NCBI GenBank assembly: GCA_015075185.1
Contig: JABTUW010000006.1
Coordinates: 186,001-250,000 of the forward strand
DNA: 64,000 nucleotides
Direction: 5' to 3'
Source of the DNA: Anaerolineales bacterium
GTDB taxonomy: Bacteria > Chloroflexota > Anaerolineae > 4572-78 > J111
The position numbers and the translations under genes were made by a program. The stretch's first letter is position 1. Every line of letters begins with the position of its first letter. Below the pieces are notes generated by a model. That model was not told the origin of the DNA, did not search any database, and was given only the letters and a program-made list of their open reading frames with translations. Of the stretch, positions 7,883 through 16,308 are shown piece after piece.

Positions 7883-8743
7883 TTATTTATTTAGTTTTGA
7901 GGAGATGAGCGCCTGCTGGCAAAAGGCCAGGCTGGCATGCAGATTTTGTTTAAGCTTGGTTTCGTCATCGGCTTGCAGGCTGATTGGCCCCAATTCCAAG
8001 GAAACGAGACCATCAAAGTTATCTTGCACCAATTCGGCCAGGAGGGCAGCCAGGGGCAGCAGGCCGCAGTGGAGCAACTGGTGTTCGCGGCCGTTGTAAT
8101 TAGAGAGATGGACGTGGGCGACTCTGGGCTTGACCTGCCGGTAAAAATGGAGCAAATCCTTCCGCCAGGTGCCGACATGGGTTGTATCGAGGGTGAGGTA
8201 GGGAAAGCGGTTCAACTGCGGGGCGTTGTTGAAGTGATAGGGTTCCCATTGCCAGGGACCGACCTGGCGGCGTGGCATATTTTCCACCGCGATTTTCACC
8301 CGGGTCTGGGCCTGAAAAGCGGGTAACTCCTGCTGGAGCCACCGGCCCAAGCGTCCCGGACCGGCCCACGGCAGTGGCAGCGAGAGTTTCCACGTCCGCT
8401 GTGGAGCCAGCACCAATCCTTGCACCCGCACCCAGCGTATTGGCGGGTGAACCACTACGGTCTGTGCTCCCAGCGCCTCGGCCAGGTGGACACTTTGTTT
8501 GATGCGGCTGACCGGATCGTGGGGCCAGGGTGGCGGAAAAGTGGCAAAAGGGCTGTGGACGGCTAAAATCGGCAGGTGGTGGCGAGCCATCAATTTTTCG
8601 AGATGGGCCGGATGGTAAGTTTCGCGCCGCCCATCAACCAGCAGTTCCAGGCCGGCAAAGCCTGCTCCGGCGGCCAGAGCCATCACGGTGTCAATATCAA
8701 AGTGATAAAGCGAACCGGTCGAGAGAATAACAGGGATGTTCAT
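7883..8743 (-). CDS. Sugar-phosphate isomerase/epimerase-like TIM-barrel protein
   Basis: 286 residues with the metal-site pattern of the xylose isomerase-like / AP endonuclease 2 superfamily: HSPFATF, VVVHPP, VENMP, LDTTHVG, HVHLSN and SLELGP along the barrel strands. Members isomerise sugars or inositols or process keto-sugars; a DNA-repair role (Nfo type) is less likely because the family's full set of zinc ligands is not seen. It is the last gene of a minus-strand unit and starts 18 bases after the propeller gene. The start ATG 8743 has no close Shine-Dalgarno, consistent with translational coupling. Confidence 0.7.
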   Translation of the reverse strand: MNIPVILSTGSLYHFDIDTVMALAAGAGFAGLELLVDGRRETYHPAHLEKLMARHHLPILAVHSPFATFPPPWPHDPVSRIKQSVHLAEALGAQTVVVHPPIRWVRVQGLVLAPQRTWKLSLPLPWAGPGRLGRWLQQELPAFQAQTRVKIAVENMPRRQVGPWQWEPYHFNNAPQLNRFPYLTLDTTHVGTWRKDLLHFYRQVKPRVAHVHLSNYNGREHQLLHCGLLPLAALLAELVQDNFDGLVSLELGPISLQADDETKLKQNLHASLAFCQQALISSKLNK

Positions 8744-8761
8744 CGCCGGCGATGCTTCCCC

Positions 8762-10480
8762 TTATTGCTGTACGTCATAGGCGCAGACCGGGCCGCGAGG
8801 CCGAAAAACGGTGATTTTGCCCTGGGTAATAAACCAGACACTGCCATCCGTACTAACTGCAATATCGAAAACCGCATCCGGGCGCGGAATATGTCCTTCA
8901 TAAAAGAGGGGCTGCGGGTTAAGGGGAGGACCACCCAGGCCGTCTTGCGCGGTAAGCCAGCAGACGGCTTCGTCACTGTAATAGATAGCCCCGGTCCGGT
9001 TCAAGTCGGCAATTTTGCACCAGTAACAACTGACCGCCAGCGCGCCCCAGGCATTGCCTGCTTCGTCAACGGCCAGGAGCGCCGCCGGATAGTTGGGGAA
9101 ATCTAAGGCAGGGCTGTGCCAGCCGTTGTCCTGCCACCTGGCCCAGCCTCGATTAGCCACGCCGCCCCCCCAAATTTGGCCGCGCCGGTTCATGACCAGC
9201 CAATTCTCCGGTCCCGGCCCGGCCAGCCCTCGCGGCAGCCAGCGCTGACCGTCTTGCTGATAAACCTGCCCGCCCCACTGGGAAATCCAAATGGTTCCAT
9301 CCGGCGGGATAACAATGCTGTGGGGTTCAAAACTTATCCCGGTTGACATCTCGGGTGGAGGAAAATCCTGCCATTGGACACCGTCGAAAAATTTGATCAG
9401 ACCGGGGAAGTCGCTGGGTTTGCCGGCCAGGCTGTTTCTATCCCGTCCCACTACCCACACCCGTCCCTGCCCATCAAAGGTTAGATTGTAAATCGCCTTG
9501 TCGGCTAACCAGTGGGGCCAGGTGTCACCGATAGCATGATAAACACCGTAGGTTGTGGCCAGCCACAGCGAGCCGTCGGGGGCAACGGCTATTTTTATGA
9601 GGTCAAGGCCAAACCTCCGGCTACTGGACTGGGTTTCGGTCAGGAAATTCGAGGCCACCAGAAAATTGGCCTGCTGCTCTCCCTCGAAGCGAAACAAGCG
9701 CGCCGGCGTGATCGCCCAAACTTCTTCGCTGGCTCCGGCCTCCAGTTCAACAAAACCCTCGCCCCAATCTTCCAGAATTTGCCAGACGGGTTGTTCGGCA
9801 GGCGGCGCTGCTGGACCAATCTCTGAACACGATGAGCAATTGATCAGCGCCTCTCCGCTGGGCAGGGTGACCATCAGGCCGTTGGCCAAAGTCTGGACCG
9901 TTGCCTGGTAGCCGGTTTCGGCCTCTACCGCCCAGCCGATGGCTGCGGCCGGTCCGCCGAGCTGCTCCCGCCAAAGCTGGCCAAAGCCGCGAATGGGCTG
10001 CTGCAATCCATCCGGTGGGATCAGCGAAGGATCGCTTGAGGGTTTAGACTCATCCCAGGTATCGGCATAAGTCAGCCAGGCAGCCGTTGCCGTACCGCTC
10101 AGGGCTGGCGAAGGAATAATGTGGATTACGCCATTCAGCCACAGAAGCCCCCCTCGTTCAAAGCGTTGGAAAGCAGCCTGAACTATGCCTGGATTTCCCT
10201 GGGGACAGCCCAGGCTGTAACTCCGGCGCGCTTGAAAATAAGCCTGGGTCAATGCGGCGGCAGGCAGGGCAGGGCAGTAATCAGTGGTCAGGAGTGGAGT
10301 AGCCGTGGGCCAGGGGGTCGGCGACGGGGTGGGCGAAGGAATAGGGGTCATCGTTGCCTGGGCAGCCAGGACTGCCTGAACCGGCCTCAACAAGCCACTG
10401 CCAACCGCTGCCAGGGCTACAACCAGTCCTATAAAAACCAATGCTGAATAGAGAAGCCTGACCCGTTGTATTTGCCTCAC
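8762..10480 (-). CDS. Membrane-anchored beta-propeller protein
   Basis: 572 residues. Residues ~9-35 are a hydrophobic anchor or uncleaved signal, followed by a Pro/Thr spacer (PIPSPTPSPTPWPTATP). The rest is extracytoplasmic, with repeated W-V-G / G-x-W-x-A blades such as GSLWLATTYGVY, GRVWVVGRD, GTIWISQWGG and GQIWGGG, as in two-component-regulator-type propellers. No kinase or other output domain is attached, so it is more likely a binding or scaffold protein at the cell surface. The start is GTG 10480, ten bases after the stop of the 42-residue membrane peptide, with AGGTAG upstream. Function unknown. Confidence 0.7.
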   Translation of the reverse strand: MRQIQRVRLLYSALVFIGLVVALAAVGSGLLRPVQAVLAAQATMTPIPSPTPSPTPWPTATPLLTTDYCPALPAAALTQAYFQARRSYSLGCPQGNPGIVQAAFQRFERGGLLWLNGVIHIIPSPALSGTATAAWLTYADTWDESKPSSDPSLIPPDGLQQPIRGFGQLWREQLGGPAAAIGWAVEAETGYQATVQTLANGLMVTLPSGEALINCSSCSEIGPAAPPAEQPVWQILEDWGEGFVELEAGASEEVWAITPARLFRFEGEQQANFLVASNFLTETQSSSRRFGLDLIKIAVAPDGSLWLATTYGVYHAIGDTWPHWLADKAIYNLTFDGQGRVWVVGRDRNSLAGKPSDFPGLIKFFDGVQWQDFPPPEMSTGISFEPHSIVIPPDGTIWISQWGGQVYQQDGQRWLPRGLAGPGPENWLVMNRRGQIWGGGVANRGWARWQDNGWHSPALDFPNYPAALLAVDEAGNAWGALAVSCYWCKIADLNRTGAIYYSDEAVCWLTAQDGLGGPPLNPQPLFYEGHIPRPDAVFDIAVSTDGSVWFITQGKITVFRPRGPVCAYDVQQ

Positions 10481-10489
10481 CGTTGTATG

Positions 10490-10618
10490 CTACCTGAAAA
10501 AAAACCACCAAATCGCCGCCAGCAGCGAAACCAGCGCGCAGCCGGCCACGGAAACCAGCAAGGCGCAGGCAATCGGGGTGTAACCTAACTCAAATTGGCG
10601 TTCATCAACGCTGAGCAT
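10490..10618 (-). CDS. Small single-pass membrane peptide (42 aa)
   Basis: ATG 10618 gives MLSVDERQFELGYTP followed by one hydrophobic helix (about residues 17-41) ending WWFFFR. Its start overlaps the stop of the upstream 117-residue gene by 14 bases in another frame, and it ends ten bases before the propeller gene. This tight coupling argues that it is translated. No family recognised. It could anchor or regulate the propeller protein. A longer reading of the same frame (up to 10927) runs through the upstream gene and is rejected. Confidence 0.55.
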   Translation of the reverse strand: MLSVDERQFELGYTPIACALLVSVAGCALVSLLAAIWWFFFR

Positions 10619-10958
10619 CAGCTTTGATTTTCTCCTGCCACAGCTCCATCTTTTCACATTTACAGGGTTTGGCCTGTTTAGCCTGGCCCGGCCGGTAGCT
10701 GTGGGGACAGCTTTGAGCCATCCCCCCCTGAAAAGCCGGGGCCGAGTGATGAATGTGCCACCAATTGCCCTCGCCGCCGGCATAGCCGCAGTTACTGGCC
10801 ATTGCCTGCAAATCAAAAGAAGTCCCCAGGCTCTCGGTGGGGATGGGGTAAGGAATGGCGCAGCCGTAGCGTTTATCGAAGATGCAGTGCCGGGGCACGT
10901 CTGCGGGTTTTTGCCAGAAGCGGCCAAGGCGTTGAAGGTAGCTGAAGAGATTATACAA
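10605..10958 (-). CDS. Cys/His-rich small protein of unknown function
   Basis: 117 residues starting at TTG 10958, chosen because AGGAAG lies four bases upstream. Cysteines and histidines are spaced as HCIFDKRYGC, NCGYAGGEGNWWHIHH, SCPHS and PCKCEK, which suggests a metal-binding protein, possibly iron-sulfur or zinc. No signal peptide or membrane helix. It is the first gene of the unit leading to the membrane peptide, the propeller and the TIM barrel. I do not recognise the family. The opposite-strand reading in this place lacks any recognisable feature. Confidence 0.5.
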   Translation of the reverse strand: MYNLFSYLQRLGRFWQKPADVPRHCIFDKRYGCAIPYPIPTESLGTSFDLQAMASNCGYAGGEGNWWHIHHSAPAFQGGMAQSCPHSYRPGQAKQAKPCKCEKMELWQEKIKADAQR

Positions 10959-10983
10959 TTTGCTTCCTGACAGCAGTTTTAGT

Positions 10984-11036
10984 CCGTGTTACGTGTTGCG
11001 TCTTCCATTTGTTTTACGCAATACGCACCACGTTTA
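10984..11036. repeat. Intergenic palindrome of CGTGTTACGTGTTGCGT units
   Basis: The left arm is made of CGTGTT/GCGT steps and the right arm ACGCAATACGCACCACG is largely its complement. A related element lies at 41561-41600. It sits just after the epimerase stop and could end that transcript. Confidence 0.55.
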
Positions 11037-11435
11037 CCCCGGCCGCTCATACAGTTCAATCAGCACGCCGTGGGCCGATTTGGGGTGAATGAAGATATAT
11101 TTTTCGCCGCGCTGGTTGGTCCGGACCTGGCCCAGTACTTCCAACCCGCGGGCGGCCATTTCCGCCGTGGCGGCTTCAATACTGTCAACTTCCAGACAAA
11201 TGTGGTGCAGGCCCTCGCCTTTTTTGCTCAAAAATTTGGCCACGCCAGAGTCGTCCGTCGTCGGTTGGATTAACTCGATTTCGCCGTTGGCCGCCGGTAA
11301 AAAAGCAACCCGGACCTGTTCCGCCGACTCTTCGGCGATGTGTTCCAGGGGTAAACCGAGCACATCCCGGTAAACACCCAATGCTCTTTCAATATCTTCG
11401 ACCACAATAGCGATATGATTTACTTTGACACTCAT
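11034..11435 (-). CDS. mce: Methylmalonyl-CoA epimerase
   Basis: 133 residues of the vicinal-oxygen-chelate/glyoxalase fold. It begins MSVKVNHIAIVVEDIERAL and carries the ligand blocks HIAIVV, GEIELIQP, GLHHICLEV and LIELYE; H7, E/Q and H residues of these strands bind the divalent metal. It interconverts (R)- and (S)-methylmalonyl-CoA. ATG 11435 gives the standard family N-terminus; an upstream in-frame start (11540) would run into the mutase gene. It follows the mutase by 71 bases on the same strand, which confirms the pathway assignment. Confidence 0.9.
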   Translation of the reverse strand: MSVKVNHIAIVVEDIERALGVYRDVLGLPLEHIAEESAEQVRVAFLPAANGEIELIQPTTDDSGVAKFLSKKGEGLHHICLEVDSIEAATAEMAARGLEVLGQVRTNQRGEKYIFIHPKSAHGVLIELYERPG

Positions 11436-11506
11436 GACTTCAGCCTGTTCCTCGTCAATAAGCGGGTAAACGTAACTGTGCAAAGCTTCGCTTTGGACTT
11501 CATCTC

Positions 11507-13171
11507 CTACAGCAATACCGGCGGGCGGTACTCTCCCCAAACTTTCCTGAGCGCGTGACAGATTTCGCCGGTGGTGGCGTAAGCTTCGACGGCGGCGAGG
11601 ATAAAAGGCATCAGATTCTCACTGCTCCCCGCTGTCTTTTTAAGGTTGTCCAGAGTTTGCTGCACTGCTGCCTGATCCCGCCGCTGGCGCAGCGCAGTTA
11701 ATCGCTCCCGTTGTTTTTGGGCCACACTTTCATCAACCCGCAGAAGTTCGGGCTGAGTTTCTTCTTTAACCGTAAATTTATTCACCCCGACAATAACATT
11801 TTGCTTGCGCTCGATGGCCCGCTGGTAGCGATAAGCCGACTCCTGGATTTCGCGCTGAATGTAACCCTGCTCAATTGCCGCCAGCGCGCCGCCCACTTCG
11901 TCAATCCTGGCGAGGTAAGCGGCGGCTTTCGCTTCGAGTTGATCGGTCAAGTCCTCGACAAAATAACTTCCGGCCAGAGGGTCAACCGTATCGGCCACGC
12001 CGCTTTCGTAGGCGATGATCTGCTGGGTGCGCAAGGCGACCTGCACCGCCTCTTCGGTGGGCAGGGCCAGGGCTTCATCCATAGAGTTAGTGTGGAGCGA
12101 CTGTGTTCCCCCCAGCACTGCTGCCAGGGCCTGCATCGCGACCCGCACCACGTTATTCATGGGCTGCTGGGCGGTCAATGTGCTGCCGCCGGTTTGAGTG
12201 TGAAAACGGAGCATGCACGATTTTTCCCGCTTGGCCCCGAAACGCTCGCGCATAATTTTGGCCCATAAACGGCGAGCGGCTCGGAACTTGGCCACTTCTT
12301 CAAAGAGGTTGTTATGGGCATTGAAAAAGAAGGAAAGCTGGCCGCCAAACTCATCCACGTCCAGCCCGGCATCCAGAGCCGCTTGGACATAGGCAATGCC
12401 GTTGGCCAGGGTAAAAGCGATCTCCTGGGCGGCGCTGCTGCCGGCTTCGCGGATGTGGTAGCCGCTGATTGAAATGACGTTCCAATGCGGCAAACAAACC
12501 CGGCAGTGGCCCATAATATCGGTGATCAGCCGCATGGAAGGTTTGGGAGGAAAGATATAGGTACCCCGGGCGATGTACTCCTTGAGAATATCGTTCTGCA
12601 CCGTGCCGCGCAGTTTTTCCGGCGGCACACCCTGCTTATTGCCGACGGCAATGTACATCGCCAGCAGAACCGAGGCCGGGGCATTGATGGTCATGCTGGT
12701 GGATACTTTGTCCAGGGGGATGCCATCTAACAGCGTTTCCATATCTTCCAAAGAGGAGATAGACACGCCCACCTTGCCTACTTCGCCTTCGGCCAGCGGA
12801 TCGTCGGCATCATAGCCAATCTGAGTGGGCAAATCAAAGGCAACACTCAGCCCGGTTTGCCCCTGATCCAGCAGATACTTGAAGCGTTGATTCGTTTCTT
12901 CGGCGCTGCCAAAACCGGCATACTGGCGCATCGTCCAAAAGCGGCCCCGGTACATGGTCGGCTGCACGCCTCGGGTGAAGGGATACTCGCCCGGAAAGCC
13001 GAGCCGGTCCAGGTAGCCGTCGGCGGTTTCTTCGGTGGGGAGGTACAGCCGCTCGATTTCGATCTCGGAAGTCGTAACGAATTTCTCCTGCCGTTCCGGC
13101 GCGTGCGCCAGCGCCGGGTTGAGTTTTCGTTCCCGCCAAATTTCTTTGTTTTTAGTGATAGAATTTACCAT
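11507..13171 (-). CDS. Methylmalonyl-CoA mutase, large-subunit catalytic chain
   Basis: 554 residues, the length of the separate catalytic chain found in archaea, Chloroflexota and others. Signatures are TMYRGRFWTMRQYAGF, TGLSVAFDLPTQIGYD, TINAPASV, ISISGYHIREAGSS and THTNSMDEA-like SLHTNSMDEALALPT. It rearranges (R)-methylmalonyl-CoA to succinyl-CoA with adenosylcobalamin. The cobalamin-binding domain (DxHxxG) is absent, so the small partner must be encoded outside the window. ATG 13171 was chosen because AAAGGAG lies eight bases upstream; a longer frame to 13222 lacks a site. It is followed by the epimerase, giving a propionate/branched-chain catabolic pair. Confidence 0.93.
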   Translation of the reverse strand: MVNSITKNKEIWRERKLNPALAHAPERQEKFVTTSEIEIERLYLPTEETADGYLDRLGFPGEYPFTRGVQPTMYRGRFWTMRQYAGFGSAEETNQRFKYLLDQGQTGLSVAFDLPTQIGYDADDPLAEGEVGKVGVSISSLEDMETLLDGIPLDKVSTSMTINAPASVLLAMYIAVGNKQGVPPEKLRGTVQNDILKEYIARGTYIFPPKPSMRLITDIMGHCRVCLPHWNVISISGYHIREAGSSAAQEIAFTLANGIAYVQAALDAGLDVDEFGGQLSFFFNAHNNLFEEVAKFRAARRLWAKIMRERFGAKREKSCMLRFHTQTGGSTLTAQQPMNNVVRVAMQALAAVLGGTQSLHTNSMDEALALPTEEAVQVALRTQQIIAYESGVADTVDPLAGSYFVEDLTDQLEAKAAAYLARIDEVGGALAAIEQGYIQREIQESAYRYQRAIERKQNVIVGVNKFTVKEETQPELLRVDESVAQKQRERLTALRQRRDQAAVQQTLDNLKKTAGSSENLMPFILAAVEAYATTGEICHALRKVWGEYRPPVLL

Positions 13172-13205
13172 AAGAATACTCCTTTGATAGCAGCAACAGG
13201 TCCTC

Positions 13206-13619
13206 CTATGGTGTTTTGTCATCTAATTCTGTCTCAAACAGAGCCACAAATTGCCGGAAATCCTCTAGCGCCGGAGCGATACTATCGCGCAAAATGGTGT
13301 AATTGATCTGTTCATACAAGTGGACAATAACGTTTCGCATGCTGGCAGCATCTTGCAGACGAGCTGCCAAATCTGCTGGAACTAAATTCTGTTCTGCTGC
13401 TAATTTGAAGGTTTCACGATAGCTGCTGGGTGTAATCCCTCGTTCAGCCAGTAAATGATGCAAAATGTCGCTGGCAGCCATGACGAGTAGCTCAAGGATT
13501 CTCTCCAATTTATAATGCTCTGCCTCAACCTGGGCCAGGGACGCTCCTTGAAAAGGGGCTAAATCGGCCAAAATCTGGCGCAAGTAGGTGAGCTTACGCA
13601 AGAAAACCTCAGGCGCCAC
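13206..13619 (-). CDS. hepT: HepT-type HEPN ribonuclease toxin
   Basis: 137 residues, all-helical, with the HEPN catalytic RX4HXY motif as RNVIVHLY near residue 101. In characterised HepT-MntA systems this protein is an RNase that is silenced when MntA transfers AMP groups to the motif tyrosine, which is present here. The start is GTG 13619, overlapping the end of the nucleotidyltransferase gene by 11 bases in another frame; a longer frame back to 13766 is antitoxin coding sequence read in the wrong frame. The pair sits between the mutase and acyl-CoA ligase genes. Confidence 0.82.
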   Translation of the reverse strand: MAPEVFLRKLTYLRQILADLAPFQGASLAQVEAEHYKLERILELLVMAASDILHHLLAERGITPSSYRETFKLAAEQNLVPADLAARLQDAASMRNVIVHLYEQINYTILRDSIAPALEDFRQFVALFETELDDKTP

Positions 13620-14016
13620 GTCGCACCTCTTCGGCAAATTCGTGCAGACGTTGGCGGGCAGCCCGGAGGAAGGGCAGGCTGTCATTGTAGGCATGCCAGA
13701 GTTGCGCCCGGTGATGCGGCCACAAATCCGGCTCGCGCTCATAGATGAGGCGGCCATGCCGGACAATTTCCATACCCAGCACCGGGTTGAGGTCCGCAGT
13801 CACTACCACCAGGCTGATTTCTTGCCCCAGTATAATCTCTAATTCGGAAATCCAGCGCAGATGATTAGCTGTTGGGAGAGAGGCAGCCGGCCAGAGGGCT
13901 AGATCTATGTCACTATGAGCGTGGGTTTTACCTGTCGCTTGAGAGCCAAAGAGCACAGCCAGCCGGATCGGTTTCTCCTGACACCAGGCAGCCACCGCTT
14001 CTATCAAATCCTGCAT
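13609..14016 (-). CDS. mntA: MntA-type nucleotidyltransferase antitoxin
   Basis: 135 residues with the minimal nucleotidyltransferase motif GSQATGKTHAHSDIDLAL (GSX10DXD), so both metal-binding aspartates are present. MntA proteins AMPylate the partner HEPN toxin. ATG 14016 is preferred over GTG 14031 because AGGTG lies seven bases before it. The antitoxin comes first in the operon and its stop overlaps the toxin start, the usual HepT/MntA order. Confidence 0.83.
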   Translation of the reverse strand: MQDLIEAVAAWCQEKPIRLAVLFGSQATGKTHAHSDIDLALWPAASLPTANHLRWISELEIILGQEISLVVVTADLNPVLGMEIVRHGRLIYEREPDLWPHHRAQLWHAYNDSLPFLRAARQRLHEFAEEVRRGA

Positions 14017-14137
14017 ATACACACCTGACACGACGTGATTGAGGAAACATGGACCTGAATGTCATTATAATCGCTTAGCTGAACTGTATCAAATAGAGAG
14101 AAAACCCGCTGAACAAAAAGGCGGATCCCAAATCTGG

Positions 14138-15889
14138 TCACTTGACCACTGCCTCTTTCTCCTTCTTTTCTTCTTCCTCAATCAACTGGCGGCGTAGAAT
14201 CTTGCCAACCATCGTCTTGGGTAGTTCCGTGCGAAACTCGACCTGCTTGGGTACTTTGTACTTGGCCAATCCCTCCTGGCACCAGGCGATAATTTCCTCT
14301 GGAGTCGCGGTTTGGCCCGGTTTGAGCACCACAAAGGCTTTGGCCCGCTGGTTATCTGCGCCAACCGGCACGCCAATCGCCGCTGCCTCCAGCACTTTAG
14401 GATGCTCGTACAGCCGTTCCTCAATGTCGCGCGGATAGACATTGAAGCCGCCTGAGGCCAAGATCAAATCTTTTTTACGGTCCACAATGCGTAAAAAGCC
14501 GTCCTCGCTCATTTCGGCGATGTCGCCGGTGTGCAGCCAGATTTTGCCGTCGGCGTGCTGCCGCAGGGTGTTAGCTGTCTCGGTCGGCATGTTCCAATAA
14601 CCCTTCATCACCTGCGGGCCGTGGATGCACAGCACGCCGGGTTGGTTGGGGCCCAACTCGATTTCCTCGATGTCGGAGTCCATAATTTTGACATCTGTAT
14701 CAGAAATGGGAACCCCAATCGTACCGGCGCGTCCGCCGCTGCCTAATGGATTACCCACTGCCACCGGCGAGGTCTCGCTCAAGCCAAAGCCTTCAACCAG
14801 CCGGCCGCCCGTGATCCGCTGGAATTGGGTTTGGACCTCGACCGGCAAGCCTGCCGCGCCGCTAAGGCAGGCGCGAATTGATTTAAGATCGTACTTATCC
14901 GCTTTGACATCGCGGTGATTGATAATAGCGGTGTAAAGGGCCGGCACACCCGGCAGGTAGGTCGGCCGGTGCCGATTGATGGCGTTGAGCAGGTGGTTCA
15001 TGTCGCGTGGGTTGGGGATGATAACTTGGGTATGGCCGCCAAACACCGACAGGTTCATACAGACGGTCATCGAGTAGCTGTGGCTGAGTGGCAGGGCGGT
15101 CAGCATTATCTCAGGGCCGGCCGACTGGCCCGCCCCGCTCAGCCAGGCCGTCGATTGCAGGGCATTTGCAACCACATTGCGATGAGTTAACTGAGCGCCT
15201 TTGGGCACGCCGGTAGTGCCGCCGGTGTACATTAAAACTGCCGTATCTTCCGGAGCTATCTCGACGGGTTGAGGCGCGGCCGGGGCTGTTAGCAGCACAT
15301 CCTGGAACCACGTCGTGTTGGCATCGTGGGCAATATCAACTCGATGCCCCTCTTTCTTTTCTTTAGCCAGCGTAAACAGGAGCTTGAGCGAGGCGGGAAA
15401 ATACTCTTTGATATTGGTGACAATAACGCGCTTGAGTGGCGTATGCTCACGAACCTGTTTGATATTGGGGTAGAGCAGGCTCAAGACTACGGCCATGGTC
15501 GCCCCGGAGTCCTTCATTTGATGTTCAATTTCGCGGGCGACATAAAGAGGATTGCTCGGCACGACCATCCCGCCGGCCCGCAAGATGCCGTAGTAGGCAA
15601 TCACATATTGGGGACAGTTGGGCATATACAGCGCCACCCGCTCCCCTTTTTGCAAACCCATCTGCTGCAATCCGGCCGCAAAACGATCTGCCAGCGTATT
15701 GAGTTCACGGTAGGTCATCCGGCGGTGCTGCTCGCCGAGCAGGGGCGCCATCCCGCCGAAAATGATAGCAGTCCGGTTGGGATATTTCTCGGCGGTTTGG
15801 CGCAGAAATTGATCTACCGGCTGAGAGGGATAATCAATTGAGCTGGGAACACTGGGGTCATAATGTTGGTGCCAGACACGTGGTTCCAT
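14138..15889 (-). CDS. Long-chain acyl-CoA ligase (AMP-binding family)
   Basis: 583 residues with all core adenylating motifs: YTGGTTGVPKGA (P-loop), GFGLSETSP, LHTGDIAEM, VDRKKDLILASGGFNVYP and the C-terminal catalytic lysine in PKTMVGKILRR. It activates fatty acids with ATP and CoA. It begins MEPRVWHQHYDP, a usual N-terminus for this clade, so ATG 15889 is preferred. The alternative ATG 15952 overlaps the DUF4260 stop (ATGA) and would add 21 residues. Fatty-acid activation fits the neighbouring mutase/epimerase and the glyoxylate-shunt genes further on. Confidence 0.92.
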   Translation of the reverse strand: MEPRVWHQHYDPSVPSSIDYPSQPVDQFLRQTAEKYPNRTAIIFGGMAPLLGEQHRRMTYRELNTLADRFAAGLQQMGLQKGERVALYMPNCPQYVIAYYGILRAGGMVVPSNPLYVAREIEHQMKDSGATMAVVLSLLYPNIKQVREHTPLKRVIVTNIKEYFPASLKLLFTLAKEKKEGHRVDIAHDANTTWFQDVLLTAPAAPQPVEIAPEDTAVLMYTGGTTGVPKGAQLTHRNVVANALQSTAWLSGAGQSAGPEIMLTALPLSHSYSMTVCMNLSVFGGHTQVIIPNPRDMNHLLNAINRHRPTYLPGVPALYTAIINHRDVKADKYDLKSIRACLSGAAGLPVEVQTQFQRITGGRLVEGFGLSETSPVAVGNPLGSGGRAGTIGVPISDTDVKIMDSDIEEIELGPNQPGVLCIHGPQVMKGYWNMPTETANTLRQHADGKIWLHTGDIAEMSEDGFLRIVDRKKDLILASGGFNVYPRDIEERLYEHPKVLEAAAIGVPVGADNQRAKAFVVLKPGQTATPEEIIAWCQEGLAKYKVPKQVEFRTELPKTMVGKILRRQLIEEEEKKEKEAVVK

Positions 15890-15948
15890 AACACTGCTCT
15901 CTTTCAGGGTCAAAAATTGAGTCCTCACTATAGCGGATATTTCCTCTA

Positions 15949-16308
15949 TCATCCTTTGATTTGCTGCAAATGAGTCTGCTTAAAATCTGTGACCGATTTG
16001 AAACCGTACCCTACCAGCCGGTCCACCGCAATATGAGCCACCCAGCCCAACAAAAAGATAGGTTCAAATGACCAGAAGGCAATCAACCCTAAAATGGGTA
16101 GAGCGTAGGTGTGGAAGGTGTTATAAACAAGGCTGGGCCAGCGGCTCGTGCCATCATAGCCGATGTAAGCCAGGAGAGAGATATCCGGCAGGACGGCAAA
16201 CAGGGCAAACAGCCACCAGTTTCCTCCCCACACTATATATAACCCCACCGCCGCACTTAGGATACTGAGGGCGTCGAGACGCAAAAAAGTTTTCATTGAC
16301 ATCACCAT
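15949..16308 (-). CDS. DUF4260-family membrane protein
   Basis: 119 residues, three or four hydrophobic segments. Family landmarks are LPDISLLAYIGYDG, YNTFHTYALP, LLGWVAHIAVDRLVGYG and a C-terminal THLQQ. Conserved histidines and aspartates in the membrane (YNTFHTY, AHIAVDR) suggest a metal or cofactor site, but no function is known. The start codon follows the stop of the M3 peptidase directly (TGAATG), and the gene end touches the acyl-CoA ligase frame, so all three genes are probably one transcript. Confidence 0.78.
   Translation of the reverse strand: MVMSMKTFLRLDALSILSAAVGLYIVWGGNWWLFALFAVLPDISLLAYIGYDGTSRWPSLVYNTFHTYALPILGLIAFWSFEPIFLLGWVAHIAVDRLVGYGFKSVTDFKQTHLQQIKG

Noticed and set aside
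10619..10927. 145-residue version of the small membrane peptide
   Set aside because: The extension runs through the Cys/His-rich gene in another frame and looks like shadow sequence.
13620..13766. N-terminal extension of the HEPN toxin
   Set aside because: This part is the antitoxin gene read in another frame; GTG 13619 gives the normal HepT start.
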